A DNA stretch of 38,781 nt from JAPOQD01 sp964620555 (lineage in GTDB: Bacteria; Pseudomonadota; Gammaproteobacteria; Pseudomonadales; Halieaceae). A program made the translations under genes and the position numbers. Under the pieces are notes generated by a model, which made no database searches, was not told the origin of the DNA, and saw only the letters and a list, made by a program, of their open reading frames with translations. This document shows, piece by piece, positions 7,188-15,054 of this stretch; position 1 is the stretch's first letter, and each line of letters begins with the position of its first letter. The stretch is from contig CAZUGZ010000019.1 of NCBI GenBank assembly GCA_964620555.1, positions 1 through 38,781 of the forward strand. Reading direction: 5' to 3'.

Positions 7188-8213
7188 ATGGTCCGGACCG
7201 GCTCGATTTGTTGCCTGCTACTCCTGGTCCTTGGATTTGCCGGCCATGCCGGTTGGCAGTGGTGGACCCAGCCCTTTGCCGGACAGCAGCGACTGCTGTT
7301 GCTGATCGATGAAGGCAGTTCCCTGGCAACGGTGGCCGCGCAACTCGAGCGCGGGCACGCGTTGCGCCATGGATCTTTGTGGCGACAGGTGGTGCGCCTG
7401 CAGGGCAAGGATAATCTCATCCGGCGAGGGGAGTACCTGTTCGAAGCTGACCAGTCCCCCGCCGACATTCTGAATCGTCTGTTGTCCGGTGAAGTGGTAC
7501 GCCATGAGGTCACTCTGCCCGAGGGCATTACCCTGCACCGGGCGGTGGGTTTGCTGCACGACATCCAGCCGCGGCTTTCGGCCACCCTGAGTGGTGCGAA
7601 TGATCCTCGCCTGCTGGCTCTGGCCGCCCCCCATGCGAGTGCGGAAGGACTGTTTTTCCCCGACACCTACCAGTTTACCCGAGGGGACACCGACTTCGAC
7701 GTGTTGTTGCGAGCCCATGCCAGGACCTTGGCAATACTGGAGCGTGAATGGTCAGGCAGGCAGGCCGGGCTGCCCCTGACCTCAAGCTATGAGGCGCTCA
7801 TCCTCGCCTCGATAGTGGAAAAGGAAACCGGCCTGAGCGCGGAAAGAGAACGCATTGCCGGTGTCTTCGTGCGGCGTTTGCAGCAGGGCATGCGATTGCA
7901 GGCCGACCCCACTGTGATCTATGGATTGGGCCAGTCCTTTGACGGAAATTTGCGGCGCAGGCACCTGGAGGACGCATCCAATCCCTACAATAGTTATCGA
8001 CATTTCGGGTTACCGCCGACACCGATTGCACTGCCGGGAGAGGCTGCCCTGCGCGCGGTACTGCATCCCGAGGCGGACGATGCAATGTATTTCGTCGCCC
8101 GTGGCGATGGCAGCCATGAATTTTCCGCCCTGCTGGAACAACACAACGAGGCGGTACGGCGCTTTCAGTTGCCCGGCGGAGACCGCTACCCTACCACCCC
8201 AGGCGGGCCATGA
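7188..8213 (+). CDS. mltG: Endolytic murein transglycosylase MltG
   Basis: MltG (YceG) is an inner-membrane lytic transglycosylase that cuts nascent glycan strands and probably ends their polymerisation. The protein has one N-terminal membrane helix (about residues 6-22), a LysM-like region, then the YceG catalytic domain with the essential glutamate in 'ASIVEKETG' (211-213) and the motifs 'FFPDTYQF' and 'LQADPTVIYGLG'. 'NPYNSYRHFGLPPTPI' is a diagnostic late motif. Length 341 is normal. Its stop overlaps the tmk start as ATGA, implying coupled translation. Confidence 0.95.
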   Translation: MVRTGSICCLLLLVLGFAGHAGWQWWTQPFAGQQRLLLLIDEGSSLATVAAQLERGHALRHGSLWRQVVRLQGKDNLIRRGEYLFEADQSPADILNRLLSGEVVRHEVTLPEGITLHRAVGLLHDIQPRLSATLSGANDPRLLALAAPHASAEGLFFPDTYQFTRGDTDFDVLLRAHARTLAILEREWSGRQAGLPLTSSYEALILASIVEKETGLSAERERIAGVFVRRLQQGMRLQADPTVIYGLGQSFDGNLRRRHLEDASNPYNSYRHFGLPPTPIALPGEAALRAVLHPEADDAMYFVARGDGSHEFSALLEQHNEAVRRFQLPGGDRYPTTPGGP

Positions 8214-8866
8214 CGGTGGTCAAAGCGGCCGCTACCGGAATGTTCATCACCATTGAAGGCGGCGAGGGGGCGGGCAAATCTACGCATATCGACTTGATTC
8301 GGCAATGGCTGGAGGGGCGCGGAATTGCCCATGTGCGCACCCGGGAACCAGGCGGTACCCCACTGGCAGAAGCGATTCGCGAGCTGGTGCTGGCCAGGCG
8401 CGCCGAGCCGGTAGTGCCGGTCGCCGAACTGTTACTGATCTTTGCCGCTCGCGCCCAACACCTGCATACGCTGATCGAGCCGGCCCTGCAACGGGGTGAG
8501 TGGGTACTCTGTGAACGCTTTACCGATGCCACCTATGCCTATCAGGGCAGTGGCAGGGGCCTGCCCGCCGCCACCATCGCCGCCCTGGAATCACTGGTGC
8601 AGGGGCCGCGACGACCGGATTACACGATACTCATGGATGTGCCAGTGGAAATAGGCCTGAGGCGGGCCGCGAAACGCGGTGAACTGGACCGTTTTGAAGC
8701 CGAACGCGGAGCTTTCGCCGAAAGGGTGCGCGAAGGCTATTTGCAGCAGGCGCGCCGGGAGCCGGATCGCTTTCGGGTGATCGACGCCAGCCTCGATAGG
8801 GAGCAGGTTGCCGCCGAACTCGAGGCGGTACTGGTGGAGATTGCCACTGCAGAGCGTCGTGCCTGA
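8210..8866 (+). CDS. tmk: Thymidylate kinase
   Basis: Tmk phosphorylates dTMP to dTDP in the cytoplasm. The P-loop 'GGEGAGKST' is at about residues 17-25. The thymidine-binding 'TREPGGTPLAE' and the 'ERFTDATYAYQGSGRG' region follow, then a basic LID segment near 'AAKRGELDRFE'. The ATG at 8210 overlaps the mltG stop by four bases. A second in-frame ATG at 8240 would begin directly at 'MFITIEGGEG', close to many family members, so ten extra N-terminal residues may not be real. The 3' end overlaps holB by eight bases. Confidence 0.95.
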   Translation: MTVVKAAATGMFITIEGGEGAGKSTHIDLIRQWLEGRGIAHVRTREPGGTPLAEAIRELVLARRAEPVVPVAELLLIFAARAQHLHTLIEPALQRGEWVLCERFTDATYAYQGSGRGLPAATIAALESLVQGPRRPDYTILMDVPVEIGLRRAAKRGELDRFEAERGAFAERVREGYLQQARREPDRFRVIDASLDREQVAAELEAVLVEIATAERRA

Positions 8867-9833
8867 GTCCTCCTGGCCTCTGCAGCCACTACCCTGGCAA
8901 CAGGAGAGTTGGCGGCAGCTAGTCAAGCAGCGCCAGGAGGACCGCCTGCCCCATGCGTTGCTGCTGACCGGTAGCGCAGGCATTGGCAAACGGCACTTCG
9001 CCTGCTCCCTGGCCGCCTTTCTGCTGTGTCATCAAGCCGTGGGAGAGGTGGCCTGTGGTCAGTGCAAGTCTTGCCTGTTGCTGCAGGCCGGCACCCACCG
9101 CGATTTGCGGTTGGTGGGGATAGAGCAGGGCAGCCGTCAGATCAAAGTGGCGCAGATACGCCAAATCAGCGAGTTTGCCAATCAGACCGCAGTCCTTGGT
9201 TCCCACCAGGTGGTGTTGCTCGAATCCGCCGATGCCATGAATCCCAACGCCTCCAACGCGCTGTTGAAAACCCTGGAAGAACCCACTGCCAATACCAGTC
9301 TGTTGCTGATAGCGGACGATGTGAGTCGGTTGCTGGCGACGCTCCGCTCTCGCTGCCAACGGCTGCCCATGGCAGACCCGAGCAGGGCACAAAGCCGGCA
9401 GTGGCTGCGACAGGTCTGTGGCGATGACGAGATGGCCGGGGAGCTGCTGGTCGCCGCCGCCGACAGACCACTATTGGCCCAGGAGATTTTGCTGGCCGGT
9501 ACCCTCGGCCGGCACCAGTCCTTGCGCGGGCACCTGGAGAGTCTGTTGCGTGGCGAGAGCACTCCCCTGGATTTCCCCGGCCTGGTAGCGGATGAAGAAC
9601 TTACCGGAGTTTTCGATCTGTTCTGCGGCCACGTGCAGGAGCGAATTCGCCAGCGACTCGAGCGGGACGGGCCCGACTTGACAAAACTGTTGCAACTGCT
9701 TGACTACCTGCAGCGGGAGCGGCGGGCGGTACGCAGCGGCGCCAACCCCAACCGCCAACTTTGTATCGAAGCGGCGGCGCTGCGCCTGCTGCGAGTGCTG
9801 GGGCCGGTCCATGGCTCCGGGGGGGAAGCGTGA
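8859..9833 (+). CDS. holB: DNA polymerase III delta-prime subunit
   Basis: HolB is the stator of the clamp loader that places the beta sliding clamp on DNA. The 324-residue AAA-type protein has a degenerate P-loop 'GSAGIGKRHFA', a zinc module 'ACGQCKSC', the conserved 'NASNALLKTLEEP' and the sensor-1/arginine region 'ATLRSRCQ'. I chose the GTG at 8859 because it starts 'PESSWPLQPLPWQ', the usual position of the family N-terminus, and overlaps tmk by only eight bases. The stop overlaps the pilZ start. Confidence 0.93.
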   Translation: MPESSWPLQPLPWQQESWRQLVKQRQEDRLPHALLLTGSAGIGKRHFACSLAAFLLCHQAVGEVACGQCKSCLLLQAGTHRDLRLVGIEQGSRQIKVAQIRQISEFANQTAVLGSHQVVLLESADAMNPNASNALLKTLEEPTANTSLLLIADDVSRLLATLRSRCQRLPMADPSRAQSRQWLRQVCGDDEMAGELLVAAADRPLLAQEILLAGTLGRHQSLRGHLESLLRGESTPLDFPGLVADEELTGVFDLFCGHVQERIRQRLERDGPDLTKLLQLLDYLQRERRAVRSGANPNRQLCIEAAALRLLRVLGPVHGSGGEA

Positions 9834-10177
9834 ATCAACCTTCGGCCGGTGGCGTGTTGTCGCTGACCATAACGGACCGGACCGCCCTGCATGCGGCCTA
9901 TATGCCCTATCTGCAATACGGTGGATTGTTTGTCGCCGTCGAGCACAACTGCAGTATGGGAGATGAGGTAATACTGATGCTCGAACTGCCGGATGAACCC
10001 GGGAAAATCCCACTGTCCGGCACGGTGGTCTGGATTACCCCCCGCCGGGCGCAAATCAACCATCGAACCGCGGGTATCGGTGTGGGGTTTGGCGAAGATG
10101 CCGCTCCGCTCATCGCCCGGATTGAAAAGTTGTTGGACACCGGCCCGCGGTCGGTGAGTCCGACCCAAACCATGTAG
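9830..10177 (+). CDS. pilZ: Type IV pilus protein PilZ
   Basis: This 115-residue protein is the eponymous PilZ, needed for type IV pilus assembly. It works with PilB and FimX in Xanthomonas, and it lacks a working c-di-GMP site. It matches P. aeruginosa PilZ throughout: 'LSLTITDRTALHAAYMPY', 'GDEVILMLELPDE', 'GTVVWITP' and the same kind of C-terminal end ('PTQTM'). The usual RxxxR and DxSxxG c-di-GMP motifs of other PilZ domains are absent. The GTG start at 9830 overlaps the holB stop by four bases. A TatD-type nuclease gene often follows in Pseudomonas; here a glycoside hydrolase does. Confidence 0.94.
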   Translation: MNQPSAGGVLSLTITDRTALHAAYMPYLQYGGLFVAVEHNCSMGDEVILMLELPDEPGKIPLSGTVVWITPRRAQINHRTAGIGVGFGEDAAPLIARIEKLLDTGPRSVSPTQTM

Positions 10178-10257
10178 CGCGGCCAGTTGCGGGAGTCAGT
10201 CGTGAACGTTGTGCACCGAACGGTTGGTGATCAAAGGCGTGGTGGCGGGTACCTGGC

Positions 10258-11304
10258 ATGGCTGCAGCAGCGTTCTTGACCGGCATCGTCGAAGGTTTCT
10301 ACGGCAGGCAGTGGAGCTGGACCGACCGACACGATTACCTGGAATTCCTGGTTCGTTGTGGATTCAACTGTTATCTCTATTGCCCCAAGGGAGATCCGCA
10401 TCTGCGCAAACGCTGGAGCGTCGACTGGCCCGCAGCCGACGCCGGTAAATTGCGTGAGCTGGCGGGGGCGTGTAGCGAGCGGGGCGTCTTTTTTGGAGTG
10501 GGTTTGACGCCGTTCGAGCTGCCTGAGGACTATTCCCGGTCGGCCCGGCAACTGTTGCGGCAGCGGATCGCCCGGATCGATGAACTGGGTGGCAGTCAAC
10601 TGGCGATCCTGTTCGATGACCTGCCCGCGAGCGGGACCGACCCGGCCCGGCGACAGGCGCGGATAGTTGAAGATGTCCTGCACTGGAGCAGCGCACAGCG
10701 ACTGCTGGTCTGCCCCACCTGGTATTCATTTGATCCCCGCCTGGAACAGTTGTTTGGTGCGCGTCCGCCGAACTACTGGCAGCAACTGGGGCAGTTGCTG
10801 CCGGCGGAGGTGGATATTCTGTGGACCGGTAACCAGGTCTGCTCCGCCGCCATCGACAGTGCGGATGTCAGCGCGATTGCCGACCTGCTCGGACGTCCTC
10901 CCCTGTTGTGGGACAATTATCCGGTCAACGACGGCGCGCAAACCAGCAATTACCTGCATTTGCGCCCCCTGGGCCAGCGCGACCCCGGGCTTGCCTCTCA
11001 CTGCCGGGGACACCTCTGCAATCCAATGAATCAACCCTGGTTGTCGCGGGCCGGGCTGTCGGGACTGGCACGCCTGTATTCGGGTCGAGAGCCGAGCATG
11101 AGCAGCATTTACGGGCCGGAACTGGCTGCACAACTGCTGCGGGATACCTCCCGCTTCCAGGACCGCGGGCTGTCGATGCTTGGCGCTGAAGAGCTGCGGG
11201 AATTGAAGCGCCGCTATCGCCAACTTTCCCATCCCGCCGCAGCGGAGGTAGTGAATTGGCTGGAGGGCAGATACCGATTTGACCCGGCTTGCCTTACCGG
11301 TTGA
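10258..11304 (+). CDS. GH84 O-GlcNAcase-like glycoside hydrolase
   Basis: A 348-residue beta-N-acetylglucosaminidase domain of family GH84, the family of human O-GlcNAcase, NagJ and BtGH84. Diagnostic elements are 'GIVEGFYGRQWS' (residues 9-20), 'YCPKGDPHLR' (substrate-binding lysine 44), the catalytic aspartate pair 120-121 in 'ILFDDLP', 'CPTWYS', 'ILWTGNQV' and 'WDNYPVND'. GH84 enzymes use substrate-assisted catalysis through that aspartate pair to remove terminal beta-GlcNAc. No signal peptide or membrane helix is visible and no extra domain follows, so the enzyme appears cytosolic and minimal. The ATG at 10258 has only a weak upstream purine stretch. It starts 80 bases after pilZ, in the same direction. 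The natural substrate is unknown. Confidence 0.88.
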   Translation: MAAAAFLTGIVEGFYGRQWSWTDRHDYLEFLVRCGFNCYLYCPKGDPHLRKRWSVDWPAADAGKLRELAGACSERGVFFGVGLTPFELPEDYSRSARQLLRQRIARIDELGGSQLAILFDDLPASGTDPARRQARIVEDVLHWSSAQRLLVCPTWYSFDPRLEQLFGARPPNYWQQLGQLLPAEVDILWTGNQVCSAAIDSADVSAIADLLGRPPLLWDNYPVNDGAQTSNYLHLRPLGQRDPGLASHCRGHLCNPMNQPWLSRAGLSGLARLYSGREPSMSSIYGPELAAQLLRDTSRFQDRGLSMLGAEELRELKRRYRQLSHPAAAEVVNWLEGRYRFDPACLTG

Positions 11305-11407
11305 CATCGCGGCCATGGCGGGGGACGACGTGGGAGCCGCCGACAATCCTGCCGGCGGGTATCCCGCGCTTGAAGCAGGTGCCGGATTGTGGCAGAATCT
11401 GCCACTC

Positions 11408-11465
11408 CATTTCGAAATTTTCTTTAAATTATTCATTAACTTAAAGGCTGATTTTGAATAAATGC
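11408..11465 (+). promoter_or_regulatory. AT-rich island, likely tRNA-Leu promoter
   Basis: This stretch is strikingly AT-rich in an otherwise GC-rich window and lies 50-100 bases before tRNA-Leu. TTAACT (11436-11441) and TAAATG 17 bases later are a possible but poor pair of promoter boxes. An UP-element-like role for the flanking A/T runs is inference. Confidence 0.35.
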
Positions 11466-11514
11466 AAGAATCTGGCGGAAGCGCAATCAACCGCCCTTGG
11501 CTGCGCTGGCAATT

Positions 11515-11600
<86 letters not shown>

Positions 11601-11622
11601 CAGATTGACCCGAGGAAGAACC

Positions 11623-12954
11623 ATGCAAGTTTCAATTGAGACCACATCGGGCCTGGAGCGTCGCCTGACGGTAGGTGTTGCCGCCGAGAAGGTGGAAACC
11701 GAAGTGAACAGCCGCCTGCAAAAAGCGGCTCGAACACTTCGCCTGGACGGTTTTCGTCCCGGCAAGGTCCCGATGAAGATAGTCAGGCAGCGCTTTAGCG
11801 CAGGAGTGCGCCGGGAAGTAGTCGATGAACTGATGAGCGAGTCTTTCCAGCAGGCAGTCAGCCAGGAAAATCTCCAGCTTGCCGGGCGACCCAGCATCGA
11901 ACTGAGGAACCTGGAAGCAGGGCAGGACCTGGAGTACATCGCCACCTTCGAAGTCTTTCCCGAAATAGAATTGCAGGACCTCGACGATTTGCAGGTGGAG
12001 AAGCCGCAGGCGGAGGTGGCGGACTCCGATATCGACGACATGATCAGTGTTTTGCAATCCCAGCTCGCCACCCGGCAACAGGTGGAACGCGAAGCCAGGG
12101 AGGGCGATCATGTCACCGTGGACTACGAGGCCAGCATCGATGGCGAGCCGCTCCCCGATGGCAGTGCCCGGAACCACCAGCTGACCCTGGGTTCCGGGCA
12201 ATTGCTGGAAGATTTTGATTCAGGTATCCGGGGCATGAGCGCGGGTCAGGAGAAACTGCTGCAAGTGACGTTTCCCGATGATTACCACGACCAGTCGGTA
12301 CGGGGCGCCACGGCCGAATTTGCCGTTACCCTGTTGCGGGTGGAGGAGTCCGTGCCGGCCCCGGTGAACCAGAAGTTGTTCGACGAATACGGGGTCGAGG
12401 AGGGTGGCGAGGAGCAGTTCCGACGGGAAATCAGGCAAAACATGTCGCGCGAGTTGAACTCTGCCATTCGCAGTTTTGTGAAGCAGCAGGTGATGCAGGC
12501 CCTGTACGAGGCCCACGGCCATCACGATATTCCCAAGACGGCGGTGGAACAGGAAGTAGTGGCCCAGCGGGAGCGGGCGATGCAGGAGCTGGCGGCCAGG
12601 ACCGGACAGGCGCAATCGGAATTGGAGAGCGAGCTGTCGCCTGAGCTGTTCCGGGAACGGGCCGAACGCCGGATCAAGCTGTCGTTGGTGATCGGCGAAT
12701 TCATCGCCCAGCACCAGCTCGAGGCGGATGCCGGGCGGGTGCGCGAGGTGATCGAGCAAATGGCGTCCACCTACCAGCAACCGCAACAGGTGATCGAGTG
12801 GTACTACTCCAACGAGGAGCAGTTGCAACAGATTGAAAACTCGGTTCTGGAAGATCAGGTAGTGGACAAACTGCTGGAACGTGCCAGCGTCAACGAAATC
12901 CAATGTAGTTATCAGGAGGCCTTGGACAAGGCCCGGGAGTTTCAGCAGCGATGA
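11623..12954 (+). CDS. tig: Trigger factor
   Basis: This ribosome-bound chaperone receives nascent chains and has peptidyl-prolyl isomerase activity. The 443 residues contain the ribosome-binding signature 'GFRPGKVP' near residue 44, an FKBP-type domain (about 150-240, 'GDHVTVDYEASIDG') and a long helical C-terminal domain rich in Glu and Gln. The ATG at 11623 follows a GAGGAAG binding site; an in-frame start 18 bases earlier would overlap that site. The stop overlaps the clpP ATG as ATGA. Standard order tig-clpP-clpX-lon. Confidence 0.96.
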   Translation: MQVSIETTSGLERRLTVGVAAEKVETEVNSRLQKAARTLRLDGFRPGKVPMKIVRQRFSAGVRREVVDELMSESFQQAVSQENLQLAGRPSIELRNLEAGQDLEYIATFEVFPEIELQDLDDLQVEKPQAEVADSDIDDMISVLQSQLATRQQVEREAREGDHVTVDYEASIDGEPLPDGSARNHQLTLGSGQLLEDFDSGIRGMSAGQEKLLQVTFPDDYHDQSVRGATAEFAVTLLRVEESVPAPVNQKLFDEYGVEEGGEEQFRREIRQNMSRELNSAIRSFVKQQVMQALYEAHGHHDIPKTAVEQEVVAQRERAMQELAARTGQAQSELESELSPELFRERAERRIKLSLVIGEFIAQHQLEADAGRVREVIEQMASTYQQPQQVIEWYYSNEEQLQQIENSVLEDQVVDKLLERASVNEIQCSYQEALDKAREFQQR

Positions 12955-13586
12955 ATTATCAGGGCAGTGGTGACAGGCACCATCGGGTCGACAATCTGGG
13001 CCTGGTCCCCATCGTGGTGGAGCAGACCGCCCGGGGCGAGCGCTCCTACGATATCTATTCGCGCCTTTTGAAGGAGCGGCTCATTTTCGTGGTGGGGGGG
13101 ATCGAAGACAATATGGCCAACCTGGTGATCGCCCAGATGCTGTTTCTGGAAAGTGAGAATCCGGACAAGGACATTCACATGTACATCAATAGCCCCGGTG
13201 GTTCGGTGACCGCTGGTCTGGCCATTTACGACACCATGCAGTTGATCAAACCCGACATCTGCACTACCTGTGTGGGTCAGGCGGCCAGCATGGGGGCGTT
13301 TCTGTTGGCGGGGGGCGCCGAAGGCAAGCGCTATTGCCTGCCCAATGCCCGCACCATGATTCACCAACCCAGTGGCGGTGCTTCGGGGCAGGCTACCGAT
13401 ATCGACATACAGGCGCGTGAACTGTTGTTCATCCGCGAGCGTCTGAACTCCCTGATGGCAAAGCATACCGGGCAGAACCTGAAGACGATCACCCGGGATA
13501 CCGAGCGCGACAATTACATGAACGCCGAGGAGAGTGTCGAATATGGCCTGGTGGACGCGGTGATGGAAAAGAGACCGAATGACTGA
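12951..13586 (+). CDS. clpP: ATP-dependent Clp protease proteolytic subunit
   Basis: ClpP forms the barrel-shaped serine protease that degrades substrates unfolded by ClpX or ClpA. The 211-residue protein shows the catalytic triad: Ser113 in 'GQAASMGAF', His138 in 'RTMIHQP' and Asp187 in 'TRDTERDNYM'. The glycine-rich 'YINSPGGSVTAG' oxyanion region is intact. The start overlaps the tig stop by four bases. The 115-base interval to clpX shows no terminator, so clpX is probably read from the same transcript. Confidence 0.97.
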   Translation: MNYQGSGDRHHRVDNLGLVPIVVEQTARGERSYDIYSRLLKERLIFVVGGIEDNMANLVIAQMLFLESENPDKDIHMYINSPGGSVTAGLAIYDTMQLIKPDICTTCVGQAASMGAFLLAGGAEGKRYCLPNARTMIHQPSGGASGQATDIDIQARELLFIRERLNSLMAKHTGQNLKTITRDTERDNYMNAEESVEYGLVDAVMEKRPND

Positions 13587-13701
13587 TTTCCCCCGGTGGG
13601 CGTCGGCGCTGGTTGGCTGCGGCACTTGCAAAGCGAGTAAAAAAACCGCATCGTAACCCCATGGCGGCGTGGAACAGCGCGACGCGCGACAAGGTGAGTG
13701 A

Positions 13702-14991
13702 ATGAGCAACAAGACATCGAACTCAGGTAGAGACGGCGGCAAGCTGCTGTATTGCTCCTTCTGCGGCAAGTGCCAGCACGACGTACGCAAGCTGATTGCA
13801 GGCCCCTCGGTATTCATTTGCGATGAATGCGTGGACCTTTGCAACGACATCATCAGTGAGGAGGTCGAGGAGAGCAACGGTAACGAGGGCAAGGATCGCC
13901 TGCCGGTTCCCCAGCAGATCCGGGACATTCTGGACGACTATGTCGTGGGTCAGCAAGGGGCAAAAAAAGTGTTGTCGGTTGCCGTGTACAACCACTACAA
14001 ACGCCTGCGCTACAGCAAGAACCACACCGATGAGGTGGAACTGAGCAAGAGCAACATTCTGCTGGTCGGTCCGACCGGAAGCGGTAAGACCCTGTTGGCG
14101 GAAACACTGGCCAGGCTACTCGATGTTCCCTTCACCATCGCCGATGCAACCACCCTGACCGAGGCCGGTTATGTCGGGGAAGACGTGGAAAATATTATCC
14201 AGAAACTGTTGCTGAAGTGCGATTACGATGTGGATAAGGCAAAGGAGGGCATCGTCTACATCGACGAGATCGACAAAATATCCCGCAAATCGGACAACCC
14301 CTCCATTACCCGGGATGTTTCCGGGGAGGGGGTGCAGCAGGCCCTGCTCAAGTTGATCGAGGGCACCATGGCGTCGGTGCCGCCACAGGGCGGGCGCAAA
14401 CACCCCCAGCAGGAATACCTGCAGGTGGATACTTCCAATATCCTGTTTATTTGTGGCGGGGCTTTTTCGGGTCTCGACAAGTTGATTCAGGAGCGTTCCG
14501 ACCAGCGTGGCATTGGCTTTGGGGCCGATGTGAAGAGCAAGGATGACAACCGCAATATCGGCGAGGTATTGCGCGACCTGCAACCGGAAGACCTGGTGCG
14601 CTACGGGCTGATCCCGGAATTTGTGGGCCGCTTGCCGGTGGTGGCCACCCTGGATCAGCTGGATGTGGAAGCACTGGTGAAGATTCTCACCGAGCCCAAA
14701 AATTCTCTCACCAAACAGTATGCCAAATTGTTCGAGATGGAAGGGGTGGAGGTCGATTTCCGCGACGACGGGCTGCGCGCCATTGCCGAACGGGCCATGG
14801 AGCGCAAGACCGGCGCCCGCGGCTTGCGTTCGATTCTCGAATCGGTATTGCTGGATAGCATGTACAGTATCCCCTCCCGCGAAGACGTTCACAAAGTCGT
14901 GATTGATGAACCGGTGATACGCGGTGACTCCCAGCCTCTGCTGGTGTATCAGAGCAACGAAATGCCCAAGGTAGCCGCTCCGGAGGAGTAG
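13702..14991 (+). CDS. clpX: ATP-dependent unfoldase ClpX
   Basis: This AAA+ unfoldase recognises tagged proteins and feeds ClpP. The N-terminal zinc-binding domain uses Cys18, 21, 40 and 43 ('CSFCGK' and 'CDEC'). An additional cysteine at 24 replaces the usual serine. Walker A 'GPTGSGKT' is at 123-130, the pore loop 'GYVG' at 157-160, Walker B 'IVYIDEIDK' around 184-192, and the ClpP-docking 'IGFG' loop is present. Length 429 is normal. An AGGTGAG site precedes the ATG. Confidence 0.97.
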   Translation: MSNKTSNSGRDGGKLLYCSFCGKCQHDVRKLIAGPSVFICDECVDLCNDIISEEVEESNGNEGKDRLPVPQQIRDILDDYVVGQQGAKKVLSVAVYNHYKRLRYSKNHTDEVELSKSNILLVGPTGSGKTLLAETLARLLDVPFTIADATTLTEAGYVGEDVENIIQKLLLKCDYDVDKAKEGIVYIDEIDKISRKSDNPSITRDVSGEGVQQALLKLIEGTMASVPPQGGRKHPQQEYLQVDTSNILFICGGAFSGLDKLIQERSDQRGIGFGADVKSKDDNRNIGEVLRDLQPEDLVRYGLIPEFVGRLPVVATLDQLDVEALVKILTEPKNSLTKQYAKLFEMEGVEVDFRDDGLRAIAERAMERKTGARGLRSILESVLLDSMYSIPSREDVHKVVIDEPVIRGDSQPLLVYQSNEMPKVAAPEE

Positions 14992-14994
14992 CTG

Positions 14995-15023
14995 CTTGTA
15001 ATTTCGGGGTCGGCCCCCATATC
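14995..15023 (+). promoter_or_regulatory. Heat-shock (sigma-32) promoter of lon
   Basis: CTTGTAA (14995-15001) and CCCCATATC (15015-15023) are separated by 13 bases. This matches the sigma-32 pattern CTTGAAA-N(11-16)-CCCCATNT and closely resembles the -10 of the E. coli lon promoter. A GTAAGGAG binding site (15041-15048) then precedes the lon ATG at 15055. Confidence 0.75.
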
Positions 15024-15054
15024 AGGTACTGGTGAAACCCGTAAGGAGAACCGT

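Noticed and set aside
13625..13662. Possible sigma-32 promoter before clpX (CTTGCAA and CCCCAT)
   Set aside because: The spacer is 25 bases, far outside the accepted range for sigma-32 promoters.
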